From: an uncultured Clostridia bacterium
GTDB taxonomy: Bacteria; Bacillota; Clostridia; Lachnospirales; Lachnospiraceae
DNA: 33,631 nt
Reading direction: 5' to 3'
NCBI GenBank assembly: GCA_947304065.1
Contig: CAMZAI010000003.1
Span: 1 to 33,631, forward strand
In this document: piece after piece, positions 24,063 through 31,053 of the stretch
Numbering within the stretch: position 1 is the stretch's first letter
Layout: each line of letters starts with the position of its first letter
Position numbers and translations under genes: made by a program
The notes under the pieces: generated by a model
What the model saw: the letters and a program-made list of their open reading frames with translations, nothing else
The model's database searches: none
What the model was told of the DNA's origin: nothing

Positions 24063-24521
24063 ATGAAAAGACTTAAAGCCTCGGCGACGGTCGAAGCCGC
24101 GTTTATCATGCCGTTCGTTTTTTTCGCGACGATGGCGTTGATCGTGCTGATACTGATGCTCTATGACAGGATGAAACTGAAGGGCGATATAAGAAGCGTC
24201 CTTGAATACGGACGTATGCGGGCGGATACCGTCGGAACCGTGGATGAGGAAGACTTAAAAAGGATATTCGAAGGGAAGCTTTCGGAAGGATATCTGCTCT
24301 GTGACGTGACCGAAATATCGGTATCGGTCGAAGGAAATAAGTTAACCGCCTCTGCAGTAATCGCGATGAGAAGCCCGGCGGGCGCGGCAGGATTCAGAAT
24401 GCCCGCTTTTTCAAAGGTTGTGTCATGCACGGAAGCGGAAGACAGGGAACAAAGAATGAGGATCATAAGCGCCGGAAAAGAATTGATCGAAAAGGTGGTG
24501 GAACAGGATAATGCAGATTGA
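24063..24521 (+). CDS. TadE-like pseudopilin
   Basis: A 152-residue minor pilin candidate. MKRLKASATVEAAFIMPFVFF is a short basic leader with a likely cut after Ala6 and Glu at +5 (SATVE), followed by a membrane helix of about 25 residues. The outside domain has DVTEISVSVEGNKLTASAVIAM and a C-terminal helix. Start chosen at ATG 24063 because GAGAGG lies ten bases upstream; a GTG at 24045 is in frame but lacks a ribosome site. It follows TadV by 25 bases and overlaps the FHA gene start by 11 bases. Confidence 0.83.
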   Translation: MKRLKASATVEAAFIMPFVFFATMALIVLILMLYDRMKLKGDIRSVLEYGRMRADTVGTVDEEDLKRIFEGKLSEGYLLCDVTEISVSVEGNKLTASAVIAMRSPAGAAGFRMPAFSKVVSCTEAEDREQRMRIISAGKELIEKVVEQDNAD

Positions 24522-25791
24522 ACAATGCAGGAGCCTTGGCAGGCAGAGCATGCGGATCAGCGAAACGGAATATTCGGGAGACCGCAGCGATTTCAGGGAG
24601 CAGATGCTGCTCCACAACAGGGTTGAAGGCATTCTGCCTTTTGAAATAATCAATGAAAACGGATTGCGAATCTATGAGTACTCCGTTATGGGAATGGAAA
24701 CGCTCAAGAGCCTCTGCGCCCACAGAAAGCTCCGGGCGGAGGAACTGAAGTCGGTGTTTTCGGAGCTGCTCAAAAGCGTTTACCACGGTCATGAATTTAT
24801 GCTTCTCGAGGATGATTATGTTGTAACGCCCGAGACCGTTTATACCGACGCAAAGACAAAGACCGAGGTGGCCTATTATTCGGGATACGGAAAGCCGCTG
24901 CGCGACCAGCTTCGCGCGCTCTCCGAGTATATGATGGACAATATCGATTACAAAGACGATGACGCGGTATTGATGATCTATACGTTTTACATGAAAACGA
25001 AGGAAGAGAGCTGTACGATAGAGGATCTGATGGGGATCGTAAACGGCCCTTCAAGGGAGAAAGCGCCGGCGGAGCAGCAGGAAGCAAGGACAGCAGAACC
25101 GATGCCGCCGGTTCGCCCGTTAAGACCCGAAGATCGGGCAGCAGCAATGGCGGAACACGCTGCATTCAGGGAAATAGAGCCCGCAAAGAAAAGCGTTCCG
25201 TTATCTCCGGCAGAAATTGTAAAAGCGGCGCCGAGGGGACTTATACTGACTTCCCTGATGATACCGGCGGCAGCGGTGCTGGTACTGACCGTGCTGATCA
25301 AGACGGGCGTACTGACCAATGCCGTTACGGCAAGGCCTGACGTGACGAAGACCCTGCTTCTTGCGGGAATCGGGCTGATACTCTGTGTTGCCGCGGAGCG
25401 ATTCATCTGGGGACGCTTTGCTTCGGTTGTCAGAGAGAGCTGCAGGACCGCGGCCGAAGCCGAGGACGAAGCAACGCTGATGCTCTGCGATGACGGTATG
25501 GCGAGGTATCCGTTCTCCCTTGTCTCGGACGAATACCCGGCGATAGCCGTCGCAAAGACGCCGTTTTTTGTCGGGAAAGACCCGAAAACCTCGGACTATA
25601 TCTTAAATAAGGCCGGAGTCAGCAGATATCACATGAAGATAGATAAGGAGGGTGAGCAGTATACGGTCTCCGATCTCGGCAGTACGAACGGGGTGTACGT
25701 AAACGGCAAAAGACTGGAAAGTTATAAGCCTCAGGCTGTCCGAAGAGGCGATGAGATACGCATCGCGGCCTGTACATTTTATTGTAATTAA
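24511..25791 (+). CDS. DUF6382 and FHA domain membrane protein
   Basis: A 426-residue protein. The N-terminal 170 residues are DUF6382 (LLHNRVEGILPFEIINENG, FSELLKSVYHGHEFML). A Pro/Glu/Ala linker follows, then two membrane helices (about 246-270 and 283-305) and a C-terminal FHA domain (about 345-426) with VGKDPKTSDYILN, GVSRYHMKID and SDLGSTNGVYVNGKRL. The FHA core residues (GK, S-R-H, N-G) that bind phosphothreonine are intact. FHA and DUF6382 both lie on the cytoplasmic side if the helices form a hairpin. It is the last gene of the Tad locus and may link pilus assembly to a Ser/Thr kinase; no kinase is encoded in this window. Confidence 0.85.
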   Translation: MQIEQCRSLGRQSMRISETEYSGDRSDFREQMLLHNRVEGILPFEIINENGLRIYEYSVMGMETLKSLCAHRKLRAEELKSVFSELLKSVYHGHEFMLLEDDYVVTPETVYTDAKTKTEVAYYSGYGKPLRDQLRALSEYMMDNIDYKDDDAVLMIYTFYMKTKEESCTIEDLMGIVNGPSREKAPAEQQEARTAEPMPPVRPLRPEDRAAAMAEHAAFREIEPAKKSVPLSPAEIVKAAPRGLILTSLMIPAAAVLVLTVLIKTGVLTNAVTARPDVTKTLLLAGIGLILCVAAERFIWGRFASVVRESCRTAAEAEDEATLMLCDDGMARYPFSLVSDEYPAIAVAKTPFFVGKDPKTSDYILNKAGVSRYHMKIDKEGEQYTVSDLGSTNGVYVNGKRLESYKPQAVRRGDEIRIAACTFYCN

Positions 25792-25810
25792 TTTCGCGTT
25801 AGTGTATAAT
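25782..25810 (+). promoter_or_regulatory. Promoter of the glpP operon
   Basis: TTGTAA (25782-25787), 17 bases, TATAAT (25805-25810). The -35 overlaps the end of the FHA gene. Confidence 0.75.
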
Positions 25811-25814
25811 TAAT

Positions 25815-25834
25815 CCTTGGAATATCGTCCAAGG
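25815..25834 (+). promoter_or_regulatory. Hairpin overlapping the glpP ribosome binding site
   Basis: CCTTGGA (25815-25821) and TCCAAGG (25828-25834) form a perfect 7-bp stem with a six-base loop. The 3' arm contains the AAGG of AAGGAGG (25831-25837), so folding would mask the ribosome site. Because it lies immediately after the -10 box, it could instead be a DNA operator. Confidence 0.65.
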
Positions 25835-25842
25835 AGGCGCGC

Positions 25843-26409
25843 ATGAACTACTCACTCAGAAACCTGGTTGAAGAATGTCCGGTCATAGCCGCGATCAAAG
25901 ATGAGACGGGTCTGGAGAATTGTCTCGATACGGATATCGGGATCGTCTTCGTCCTTTTTGGCGATATCTGCAGCATTTCGGACATTGTGAACACTCTGAA
26001 GGAGCATGGGAAGATCGCCATGGTCCATATCGATCTGATCACCGGTCTCGGTTCGAAGGAGATCGCGGTGGATTACATAAAGCGCATGACCAGTGCGGAC
26101 GGCATCATTTCGACGAAGCCGCTGCTGTTAAAGAGGGCGAAGGAGCTCGGACTGTTTACGATACAGCGCTTCTTTGTACTTGATTCGATGGCGATAGAGA
26201 ATATTTCAAAGCAGACCGACGTTCACAACACGGATCTTATCGAGATCCTGCCCGGAGTAATGCCGAAGATCATTTCCCGGATCACCGGGATGATCAATAT
26301 ACCCGTTATCGCCGGGGGACTGATCTCGGACAAGGAAGACGTCATCTCGGCACTCGACGCGGGAGCGGTCGCGGTTTCGACCACGAAGCGCGAAGTCTGG
26401 GAGCTTTGA
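25843..26409 (+). CDS. glpP: GlpP-type glycerol-3-phosphate responsive antiterminator
   Basis: A 188-residue TIM-barrel-like protein of the GlpP family, an RNA-binding antiterminator that in Bacillus acts on the leaders of glpD and glpFK when glycerol-3-phosphate is present. Typical stretches are NLVEECPVIAAIKD, VFVLFGDICSISDIV, MVHIDLITGLG, GIISTKPLLLKRAKELGLF, QRFFVLDSMAIENI and IEILPGVMPKII, then IPVIAGGLI and GAVAVSTTKREVWEL. ATG follows AAGGAGG. No glycerol uptake or dehydrogenase gene is nearby, so its targets are elsewhere. It is followed one base after its stop by the rhomboid gene. Confidence 0.92.
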   Translation: MNYSLRNLVEECPVIAAIKDETGLENCLDTDIGIVFVLFGDICSISDIVNTLKEHGKIAMVHIDLITGLGSKEIAVDYIKRMTSADGIISTKPLLLKRAKELGLFTIQRFFVLDSMAIENISKQTDVHNTDLIEILPGVMPKIISRITGMINIPVIAGGLISDKEDVISALDAGAVAVSTTKREVWEL

Positions 26410-26410
26410 G

Positions 26411-27046
26411 ATGAGAGAGTTTTTGAATGAGATAAAGAAATATGTTACGCCGGTGAACACCGCGATCATCGTGATCACTGTAATCTGCTTCATTGCGCAG
26501 ATCATTGCGGACGAAACGGTTGGGGAGGAGGCCGGGACCTATACCTTTTCCCTTGCATGGTGGCTGGTGTTTGAGGAGCATCAGTATTACAGACTGTTTA
26601 CCTATATGTTCCTGCACGGCGGGCTCGGCCATATTTTCAACAATATGCTGGTGCTGGGCTTTGTCGGGAGTACCGCGGAGCGCATGCTCGGAGGCTTTAA
26701 GTATGCGGCGGCCTATATCGGCAGCGGCCTGGTCGCGGGACTTGCTTCGGCGGCGTACAACAGATGGTGCTTCGCCAGGGCGTCGGAGGCCGGAGGTTAC
26801 TACACATACAGCCTCGGTGCTTCGGGAGCCGTTTTCGGGATAGCCGGAGTCCTGCTCTGGATAGTGCTGGCAAACCGCGGAAGAGTGGCGGGGATCAGCC
26901 TCAGACAGATCGTATTGTTCATGTTTCTGTCGATATATGCCGGAGTCACGAGCGTCGGTATCGATAATACCGCGCATATCGCGGGGGCGGCATTCGGCGT
27001 GGTTAGTGCGATGATTTTATATGACAGGCGCGGAGGTTATGCATGA
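26411..27046 (+). CDS. Rhomboid family intramembrane serine protease
   Basis: A 211-residue membrane protease with about six helices. The catalytic dyad is Ser138 in LGASGAVFG and His189 in NTAHIAGAAFG; the oxyanion-side HGGLGHIFNN motif is at about residues 69-78. The loop between helices 3 and 5 is slightly long and Gly/Tyr rich. The start codon follows the glpP stop by one base; its own stop overlaps the next start (ATGA). Substrates of bacterial rhomboids are mostly unknown; membrane protein quality control is one suggested role. Confidence 0.93.
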   Translation: MREFLNEIKKYVTPVNTAIIVITVICFIAQIIADETVGEEAGTYTFSLAWWLVFEEHQYYRLFTYMFLHGGLGHIFNNMLVLGFVGSTAERMLGGFKYAAAYIGSGLVAGLASAAYNRWCFARASEAGGYYTYSLGASGAVFGIAGVLLWIVLANRGRVAGISLRQIVLFMFLSIYAGVTSVGIDNTAHIAGAAFGVVSAMILYDRRGGYA

Positions 27047-28038
27047 AGATCAACATCTATTACGGCGGACGCGGACTTATCGAAGACCCGACCCTCTATG
27101 TCCTCAATAAGATTACGGAAGTCCTCAAAGAGATACGTGTCGATGTGAACCGGTTCAATCTCTACGAACAGAAGGGCGGCATTGCCATGCTCCCGAATAC
27201 ATTGAAGGATGCTGACGCCGCAGTGCTGGCGGTCAGCGTGGAGTGGTACGGGATAGGCGGTCTCATGCAGCAGTTCCTTGATGCCTGCTGGCTTTACGCA
27301 GATAAAAACAAGCTTAAGAAATTATATATGTTCCCTGTTGTGATCTCCACCTCGCTCGGAGAGCGCGAGGCAGAATATCATCTGATCCGTTCGTGGGAGC
27401 TTCTCGGAGGAGTCGCGTTCCCCGGGATCTGCGCATATGCGGAGGATCATGTCGAGTTTGAGACGAACGCGGCGTACGGCAAGATGATAGAGCAGGCCGC
27501 GGAGAATATGTACAGGACCGTGAACCATAAGGTTGTTGCGTATCCTTCGAGCACGGCGGCGGGAGGTACGGTCGCCGTCAGCGGTTCACCGATCGATCTT
27601 ACTCCCCAGGAGAGCGAGCAGCTCTCGATCTATGTTTCCGATGAGACCTTCGTAAAGAAACAGAAGGAAGATGTCGCGAAGCTTACGAAGCTCTATCTGG
27701 ACAAGCTCGATCAGACCGGCGAAGAGGACAAGCAGGAATTTATAGCGGAATTCAAGAAGGCTTTCGTATCGCCCGAGCCTGATTTCTCAGCGGTATACCA
27801 GATCATGATGACGGATACCGAGAGGGATCTCGTGCTCGAAGTGGAGAACGGAAAACTCAAGGTTTATTACGGAACCGCACAGTCGCCGAACGTTCTCGCG
27901 AAGACCACCCGAGATATAGTGAACAAGCTTGTCAGCGGACGCGTGACATTCCAGGGTGCGTTCATGTCGAGCCAGCTGACCTGCAAGGGCGATTTTAAGC
28001 TGCTCAGGAGTTTTGACCAGTTCTTCAGATTTGAATGA
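27043..28038 (+). CDS. Flavodoxin-like/SCP2-domain protein
   Basis: A 331-residue cytosolic protein. The N-terminal 170 residues resemble a flavodoxin/NADPH-FMN-reductase fold (MKINIYYGGRGLIEDP, AAVLAVSVEWYGIGGLMQQFLDAC, FPVVISTSLGEREAE). The C-terminal region (about 230-331) looks like an SCP2 sterol-carrier domain, seen best in VTFQGAFMSSQLTCKGDFKL. The GIGG and FLDAC stretch occupies the place where flavodoxin-fold proteins bind FMN, but no classical FMN phosphate loop is obvious at the N-terminus, so cofactor binding is uncertain. The start overlaps the rhomboid stop, which suggests one operon with glpP. Role unknown. Confidence 0.85.
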   Translation: MKINIYYGGRGLIEDPTLYVLNKITEVLKEIRVDVNRFNLYEQKGGIAMLPNTLKDADAAVLAVSVEWYGIGGLMQQFLDACWLYADKNKLKKLYMFPVVISTSLGEREAEYHLIRSWELLGGVAFPGICAYAEDHVEFETNAAYGKMIEQAAENMYRTVNHKVVAYPSSTAAGGTVAVSGSPIDLTPQESEQLSIYVSDETFVKKQKEDVAKLTKLYLDKLDQTGEEDKQEFIAEFKKAFVSPEPDFSAVYQIMMTDTERDLVLEVENGKLKVYYGTAQSPNVLAKTTRDIVNKLVSGRVTFQGAFMSSQLTCKGDFKLLRSFDQFFRFE

Positions 28039-28051
28039 TCTCAGATTTAAT

Positions 28052-28088
28052 GAAATGCCGGGGCATCAGCTCCGGCATTTCTTATTCT
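28052..28088. terminator. Bidirectional terminator between convergent genes
   Basis: GAAATGCCGG (28052-28061) and CCGGCATTTC (28072-28081) form a perfect 10-bp stem with a ten-base loop. It lies between the stops of the SCP2 gene (+) and the small unknown gene (-). T-rich sequence follows on both sides but is not a long uninterrupted run. Confidence 0.8.
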
Positions 28089-28342
28089 TCCAAAACCCTT
28101 ATTTCCATGTAATCGAAATCAACCTCCTCGTGGAAGCTGTCGCGCGGGAAGCGTGCTTTTGCGCGGTATTTGAACTCGTTTATCGTCGTATCGAGCCAGA
28201 CGGGAACGGCCAGATCCCAGTCATGGCAGGCCTTCTCGAGCGAAGCGAAGACCTTTGCGGTACGGGAGACGTTCTCGTTATTTTCGATTGTAGTTTCTTT
28301 TATCGTGCGGCTGTCTTTGGACAGTCTGAACCATATTTTCAA
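28082..28342 (-). CDS. Conserved small protein of unknown function
   Basis: The only minus-strand gene seen. An 86-residue acidic soluble protein (KIWFRLSKDSRTIKETTIEN at the start, then VFASLEKACHDWDLAVPVWL, FPRDSFHEEVDFDYMEIRV). No membrane segment or known domain is recognised. The start was chosen at TTG 28342 because AGGAGG lies six bases upstream of it; the longer in-frame ATG at 28366 would place that ribosome site inside the coding sequence. The pattern resembles small conserved proteins of Lachnospiraceae that I recall but cannot name. It ends at the shared terminator and is divergent from dnaX. Confidence 0.78.
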   Translation of the reverse strand: MKIWFRLSKDSRTIKETTIENNENVSRTAKVFASLEKACHDWDLAVPVWLDTTINEFKYRAKARFPRDSFHEEVDFDYMEIRVLEE

Positions 28343-28420
28343 GGTATTCCTCCTGTTTGGGATCATTTGTTCACATAGATTCTATCATAAGCTTTCGGGA
28401 TAGAAAAGCGGAAACCACGA

Positions 28421-28449
28421 TTGCATTCCTGCCCGCGATATTTTATAAT
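28421..28449 (+). promoter_or_regulatory. Promoter of dnaX-ybaB-recR
   Basis: TATAAT at 28444-28449 with TTGCAT 17 bases upstream (28421-28426). The ribosome site GGAGG lies at 28470-28474. Confidence 0.65.
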
Positions 28450-28481
28450 ATTTGTATTATTCGGCATACGGAGGCGGGCGG

Positions 28482-30044
28482 ATGTCTTATCTGGCTTTAT
28501 ACAGGAAATACAGGCCTTCGTCCTTTGACAGGGTCAAGGGACAGGACCATATCGTTACGACGCTCAAAAACCAGATGAACGCCGGACGTATCGGTCATGC
28601 CTATCTTTTCTGCGGAACCAGAGGAACGGGAAAGACATCGGTCGCGAAGCTTTTTGCGAAGGCCGTGAACTGCGAGCATCCCATAGACGGAAGTCCGTGC
28701 GGTGAGTGTGCGGTCTGCAGGGCGATTGACGCGAGGACTTCGATGAACGTGATCGAGATCGACGCGGCTTCGAACAACGGCGTTGACAATATCCGCGATA
28801 TCATTGATGAGGTGAGATATTCCCCGACCGAAGGAAAATATAAGGTCTATATCATTGACGAGGTGCACATGCTGTCATCGGGCGCTTTCAACGCGCTCCT
28901 GAAGACGCTTGAGGAACCTCCGTCATATGTCATCTTTATACTTGCGACCACCGAAGTCCATAAGATCCCCGTTACGATCCTTTCGCGCTGCCAGCGCTAT
29001 GACTTTAAGAGGATCACGGTAGATACGATCACCGAGTGTCTGGCCGATCTTATGCGGCAGGAAGGGATCGAGACCGAGGAAAAGGCGCTCCGCTACATCG
29101 CGAAGACAGCCGACGGCTCGATGCGTGACGCGCAGAGTCTGCTGGACCAGTGCATCGCGTTCTATCTCGGACAGAAGCTTACCTACGAGAAGGTTCTCGA
29201 GGTACTCGGCGCCGTAGATATCGACGTATTCTCGGTATTGCTCAGATACATCCTGAAGGGCAGCGTTGATACATGTCTTTCTCTGCTGGACGACATTGTG
29301 ATGCAGGGCAGGGAGCTTACCCAGTTCGTGAATGATTTCGCATGGTATCTGAGAAATCTTCTTATCGCAAAAACAGCCGACGATCCGGCGGAGGTGCTGG
29401 AATTCTCGGCGGACAATATGCAGCTTCTTCTGAGCGAGGCGGAGGCCATGGAAGAGGGCACGATCATCAGATATATCCGCATTCTCTCGGAACTCTCGAA
29501 CAGGATCAGATATGCATCCCAGAAGAGACTGATGGTCGAGGTGGAACTGATCAAGATGTGCAGACCCGAGACCGAGGACAGGGACGATACCTTATCCGAC
29601 AGGATCAGGGTCCTTGAGCAGAAGCTCGAGCACGGAGTGTTCAGGACTGCCGAAGAGCAGGACGCGGACCGTGATGCCGGGGAAGAGGAGCAGGAGCCGC
29701 AGGTTCTTGCGAAGCCACTCACCGAAGACATCCGGAAGATCGCGGAGAACTGGAACGCGGTCATTAACAGGCAGTCGCCGCTTATCCGCAATTCGCTGAT
29801 CACCGCGAAGCCGACGGTAGGAGAGGGAGACAAGCTGAAGATCGTATTTACGAACGATTACGATATGGGCGCGGTGGCCAGGGAAGAACGTCTGACGGAT
29901 CTGAAAAAGAGCCTTGCGGCCCTGACCGGAAAGGACGTCGAGGTCGAGCTTGAACTCACCGACAAAAATAAAGCAGGCAAGATGATCGACATCACGCAGT
30001 TCATTAAGAATATGCCTATAGAATATACGGATTCCGAAGAATAA
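28482..30044 (+). CDS. dnaX: DNA polymerase III subunit gamma/tau
   Basis: Clamp-loader ATPase of the replicative polymerase, 520 residues. Walker A GTRGTGKTS (45-53), zinc-binding Cys64, Cys73, Cys76 and Cys79 (CGECAVC), Walker B YIIDEVHMLS, sensor/arginine-finger motif LSRCQRYDF, then the lid and collar domains. The C-terminal tail (about 385-520) is a short tau-like region with a charged linker and a final helical part. ATG 28482 follows GGAGG (28470-28474); the frame is open to 28452 but upstream codons lack a ribosome site. First gene of the conserved dnaX-ybaB-recR group. No slippery A-run for frameshifting was noticed. Confidence 0.97.
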   Translation: MSYLALYRKYRPSSFDRVKGQDHIVTTLKNQMNAGRIGHAYLFCGTRGTGKTSVAKLFAKAVNCEHPIDGSPCGECAVCRAIDARTSMNVIEIDAASNNGVDNIRDIIDEVRYSPTEGKYKVYIIDEVHMLSSGAFNALLKTLEEPPSYVIFILATTEVHKIPVTILSRCQRYDFKRITVDTITECLADLMRQEGIETEEKALRYIAKTADGSMRDAQSLLDQCIAFYLGQKLTYEKVLEVLGAVDIDVFSVLLRYILKGSVDTCLSLLDDIVMQGRELTQFVNDFAWYLRNLLIAKTADDPAEVLEFSADNMQLLLSEAEAMEEGTIIRYIRILSELSNRIRYASQKRLMVEVELIKMCRPETEDRDDTLSDRIRVLEQKLEHGVFRTAEEQDADRDAGEEEQEPQVLAKPLTEDIRKIAENWNAVINRQSPLIRNSLITAKPTVGEGDKLKIVFTNDYDMGAVAREERLTDLKKSLAALTGKDVEVELELTDKNKAGKMIDITQFIKNMPIEYTDSEE

Positions 30045-30064
30045 TATTGCAGGAGGTTTTTAAA

Positions 30065-30430
30065 ATGGGTAAAAAAGGCGGATTCCCCGGAGGCGGAATG
30101 CCCGGAAGCATGACGAACCTGATGAAGCAGGCTCAGCGCATGCAGAGACAGATGGAAGAAAAGCAGAAGGAACTGGAGACCAAGGAATGGGAGGCCGCTG
30201 CCGGCGGCGGAGCCGTTACCGTTAAAGTTTCGGGAAAGAAGGAGATCACATCGATCAAGCTTGCACCCGAGGTTGTAGATCCCGATGACATCGAGATGCT
30301 GCAGGACCTTATCATTGCGGCGGCAAACGAAGCATTCCGCAAGATGGAGGAGGAGCAGAACGAGGCGTACGGTTCTCTTGCGGGAGGACTCGGCGGACTC
30401 GGAGGACTGGGCGGAGGATTCCCCTTCTGA
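30065..30430 (+). CDS. YbaB/EbfC nucleoid-associated protein
   Basis: A 122-residue DNA-binding dimer of the YbaB/EbfC family. The core has MKQAQRMQRQMEEKQKELE, GGAVTVKVSGKKEITSIKLA, VDPDDIEMLQDLIIAA and NEAFRKMEEEQ. Both ends are Gly-rich (KKGGFPGGGMPGS at the start; repeated GGLGG at the C-terminus, ending GGGFPF). ATG 30065 follows AGGAGG at 30051-30056. It sits between dnaX and recR, its usual place in bacteria, and is probably cotranscribed with both. Confidence 0.96.
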   Translation: MGKKGGFPGGGMPGSMTNLMKQAQRMQRQMEEKQKELETKEWEAAAGGGAVTVKVSGKKEITSIKLAPEVVDPDDIEMLQDLIIAAANEAFRKMEEEQNEAYGSLAGGLGGLGGLGGGFPF

Positions 30431-30436
30431 TAGAAC

Positions 30437-31033
30437 ATGGAGTATTACAGCGATAAGATAAACAAACTGATTGAAGAACTCGGAAGGCTTCCCGGGGTCG
30501 GCCGCAAATCAGCGCAGCGTTTGGCGTTTCACATCCTGAACATGCCGAAGGAACAGGTACAGTCGCTGACCGGCGCGATCACGGAGGCAAAGGAGAATAT
30601 CCGCTACTGCAAGGAGTGCTTTACGCTGACGGACAGCGATATCTGCCCGATCTGCGCGAGCCCCGGCAGGAACAAGCGGGTGATAATGGTCGTGGAGAAC
30701 TCCCGCGATCTTGCGGCGTATGAGAAGACCGGCAAATATGACGGAGTGTATCATGTGCTGCACGGTGCGATCTCCCCGATGCTTGGCATCGGGCCTGCCG
30801 ATATCAGGCTGAAGGAGCTCATGGTCAGGCTGCAGAAGGATGTGGACGAGGTTATCATTTCCACCAACTCCAGTCTTGAAGGCGAGGCGACGGCCATGTA
30901 TATATCGAAGCTCATTAAGCCTACGGGGATAAAGATCAGCAGGATAGCGACCGGCATACCGGTCGGCGGGGATCTGGAGAACATTGACGAAGTAACATTG
31001 CTGCGGGCTCTTGACGGCAGAGTGGAACTGTAG
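30437..31033 (+). CDS. recR: Recombination mediator RecR
   Basis: A 198-residue ring-forming protein that helps load RecA with RecF/RecO. N-terminal helix-hairpin-helix (LGRLPGVGRKSAQRLAFHIL), zinc finger Cys58, Cys61, Cys70 and Cys73, Toprim domain (VVENSRDLAAYEKTGKYDG, YHVLHGAISPMLGIGP) and C-terminal Walker-like region (RIATGIPVGGDLENIDE). Length is standard. It starts six bases after the ybaB stop. Stop TAG. Confidence 0.98.
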   Translation: MEYYSDKINKLIEELGRLPGVGRKSAQRLAFHILNMPKEQVQSLTGAITEAKENIRYCKECFTLTDSDICPICASPGRNKRVIMVVENSRDLAAYEKTGKYDGVYHVLHGAISPMLGIGPADIRLKELMVRLQKDVDEVIISTNSSLEGEATAMYISKLIKPTGIKISRIATGIPVGGDLENIDEVTLLRALDGRVEL

Positions 31034-31053
31034 AAAAGGAGAGACAGGTATTT

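Noticed and set aside
30370..30425. Short tandem GGA-rich repeats at the end of ybaB
   Set aside because: They encode the Gly-rich tail common in YbaB proteins and are not a separate repeat element.
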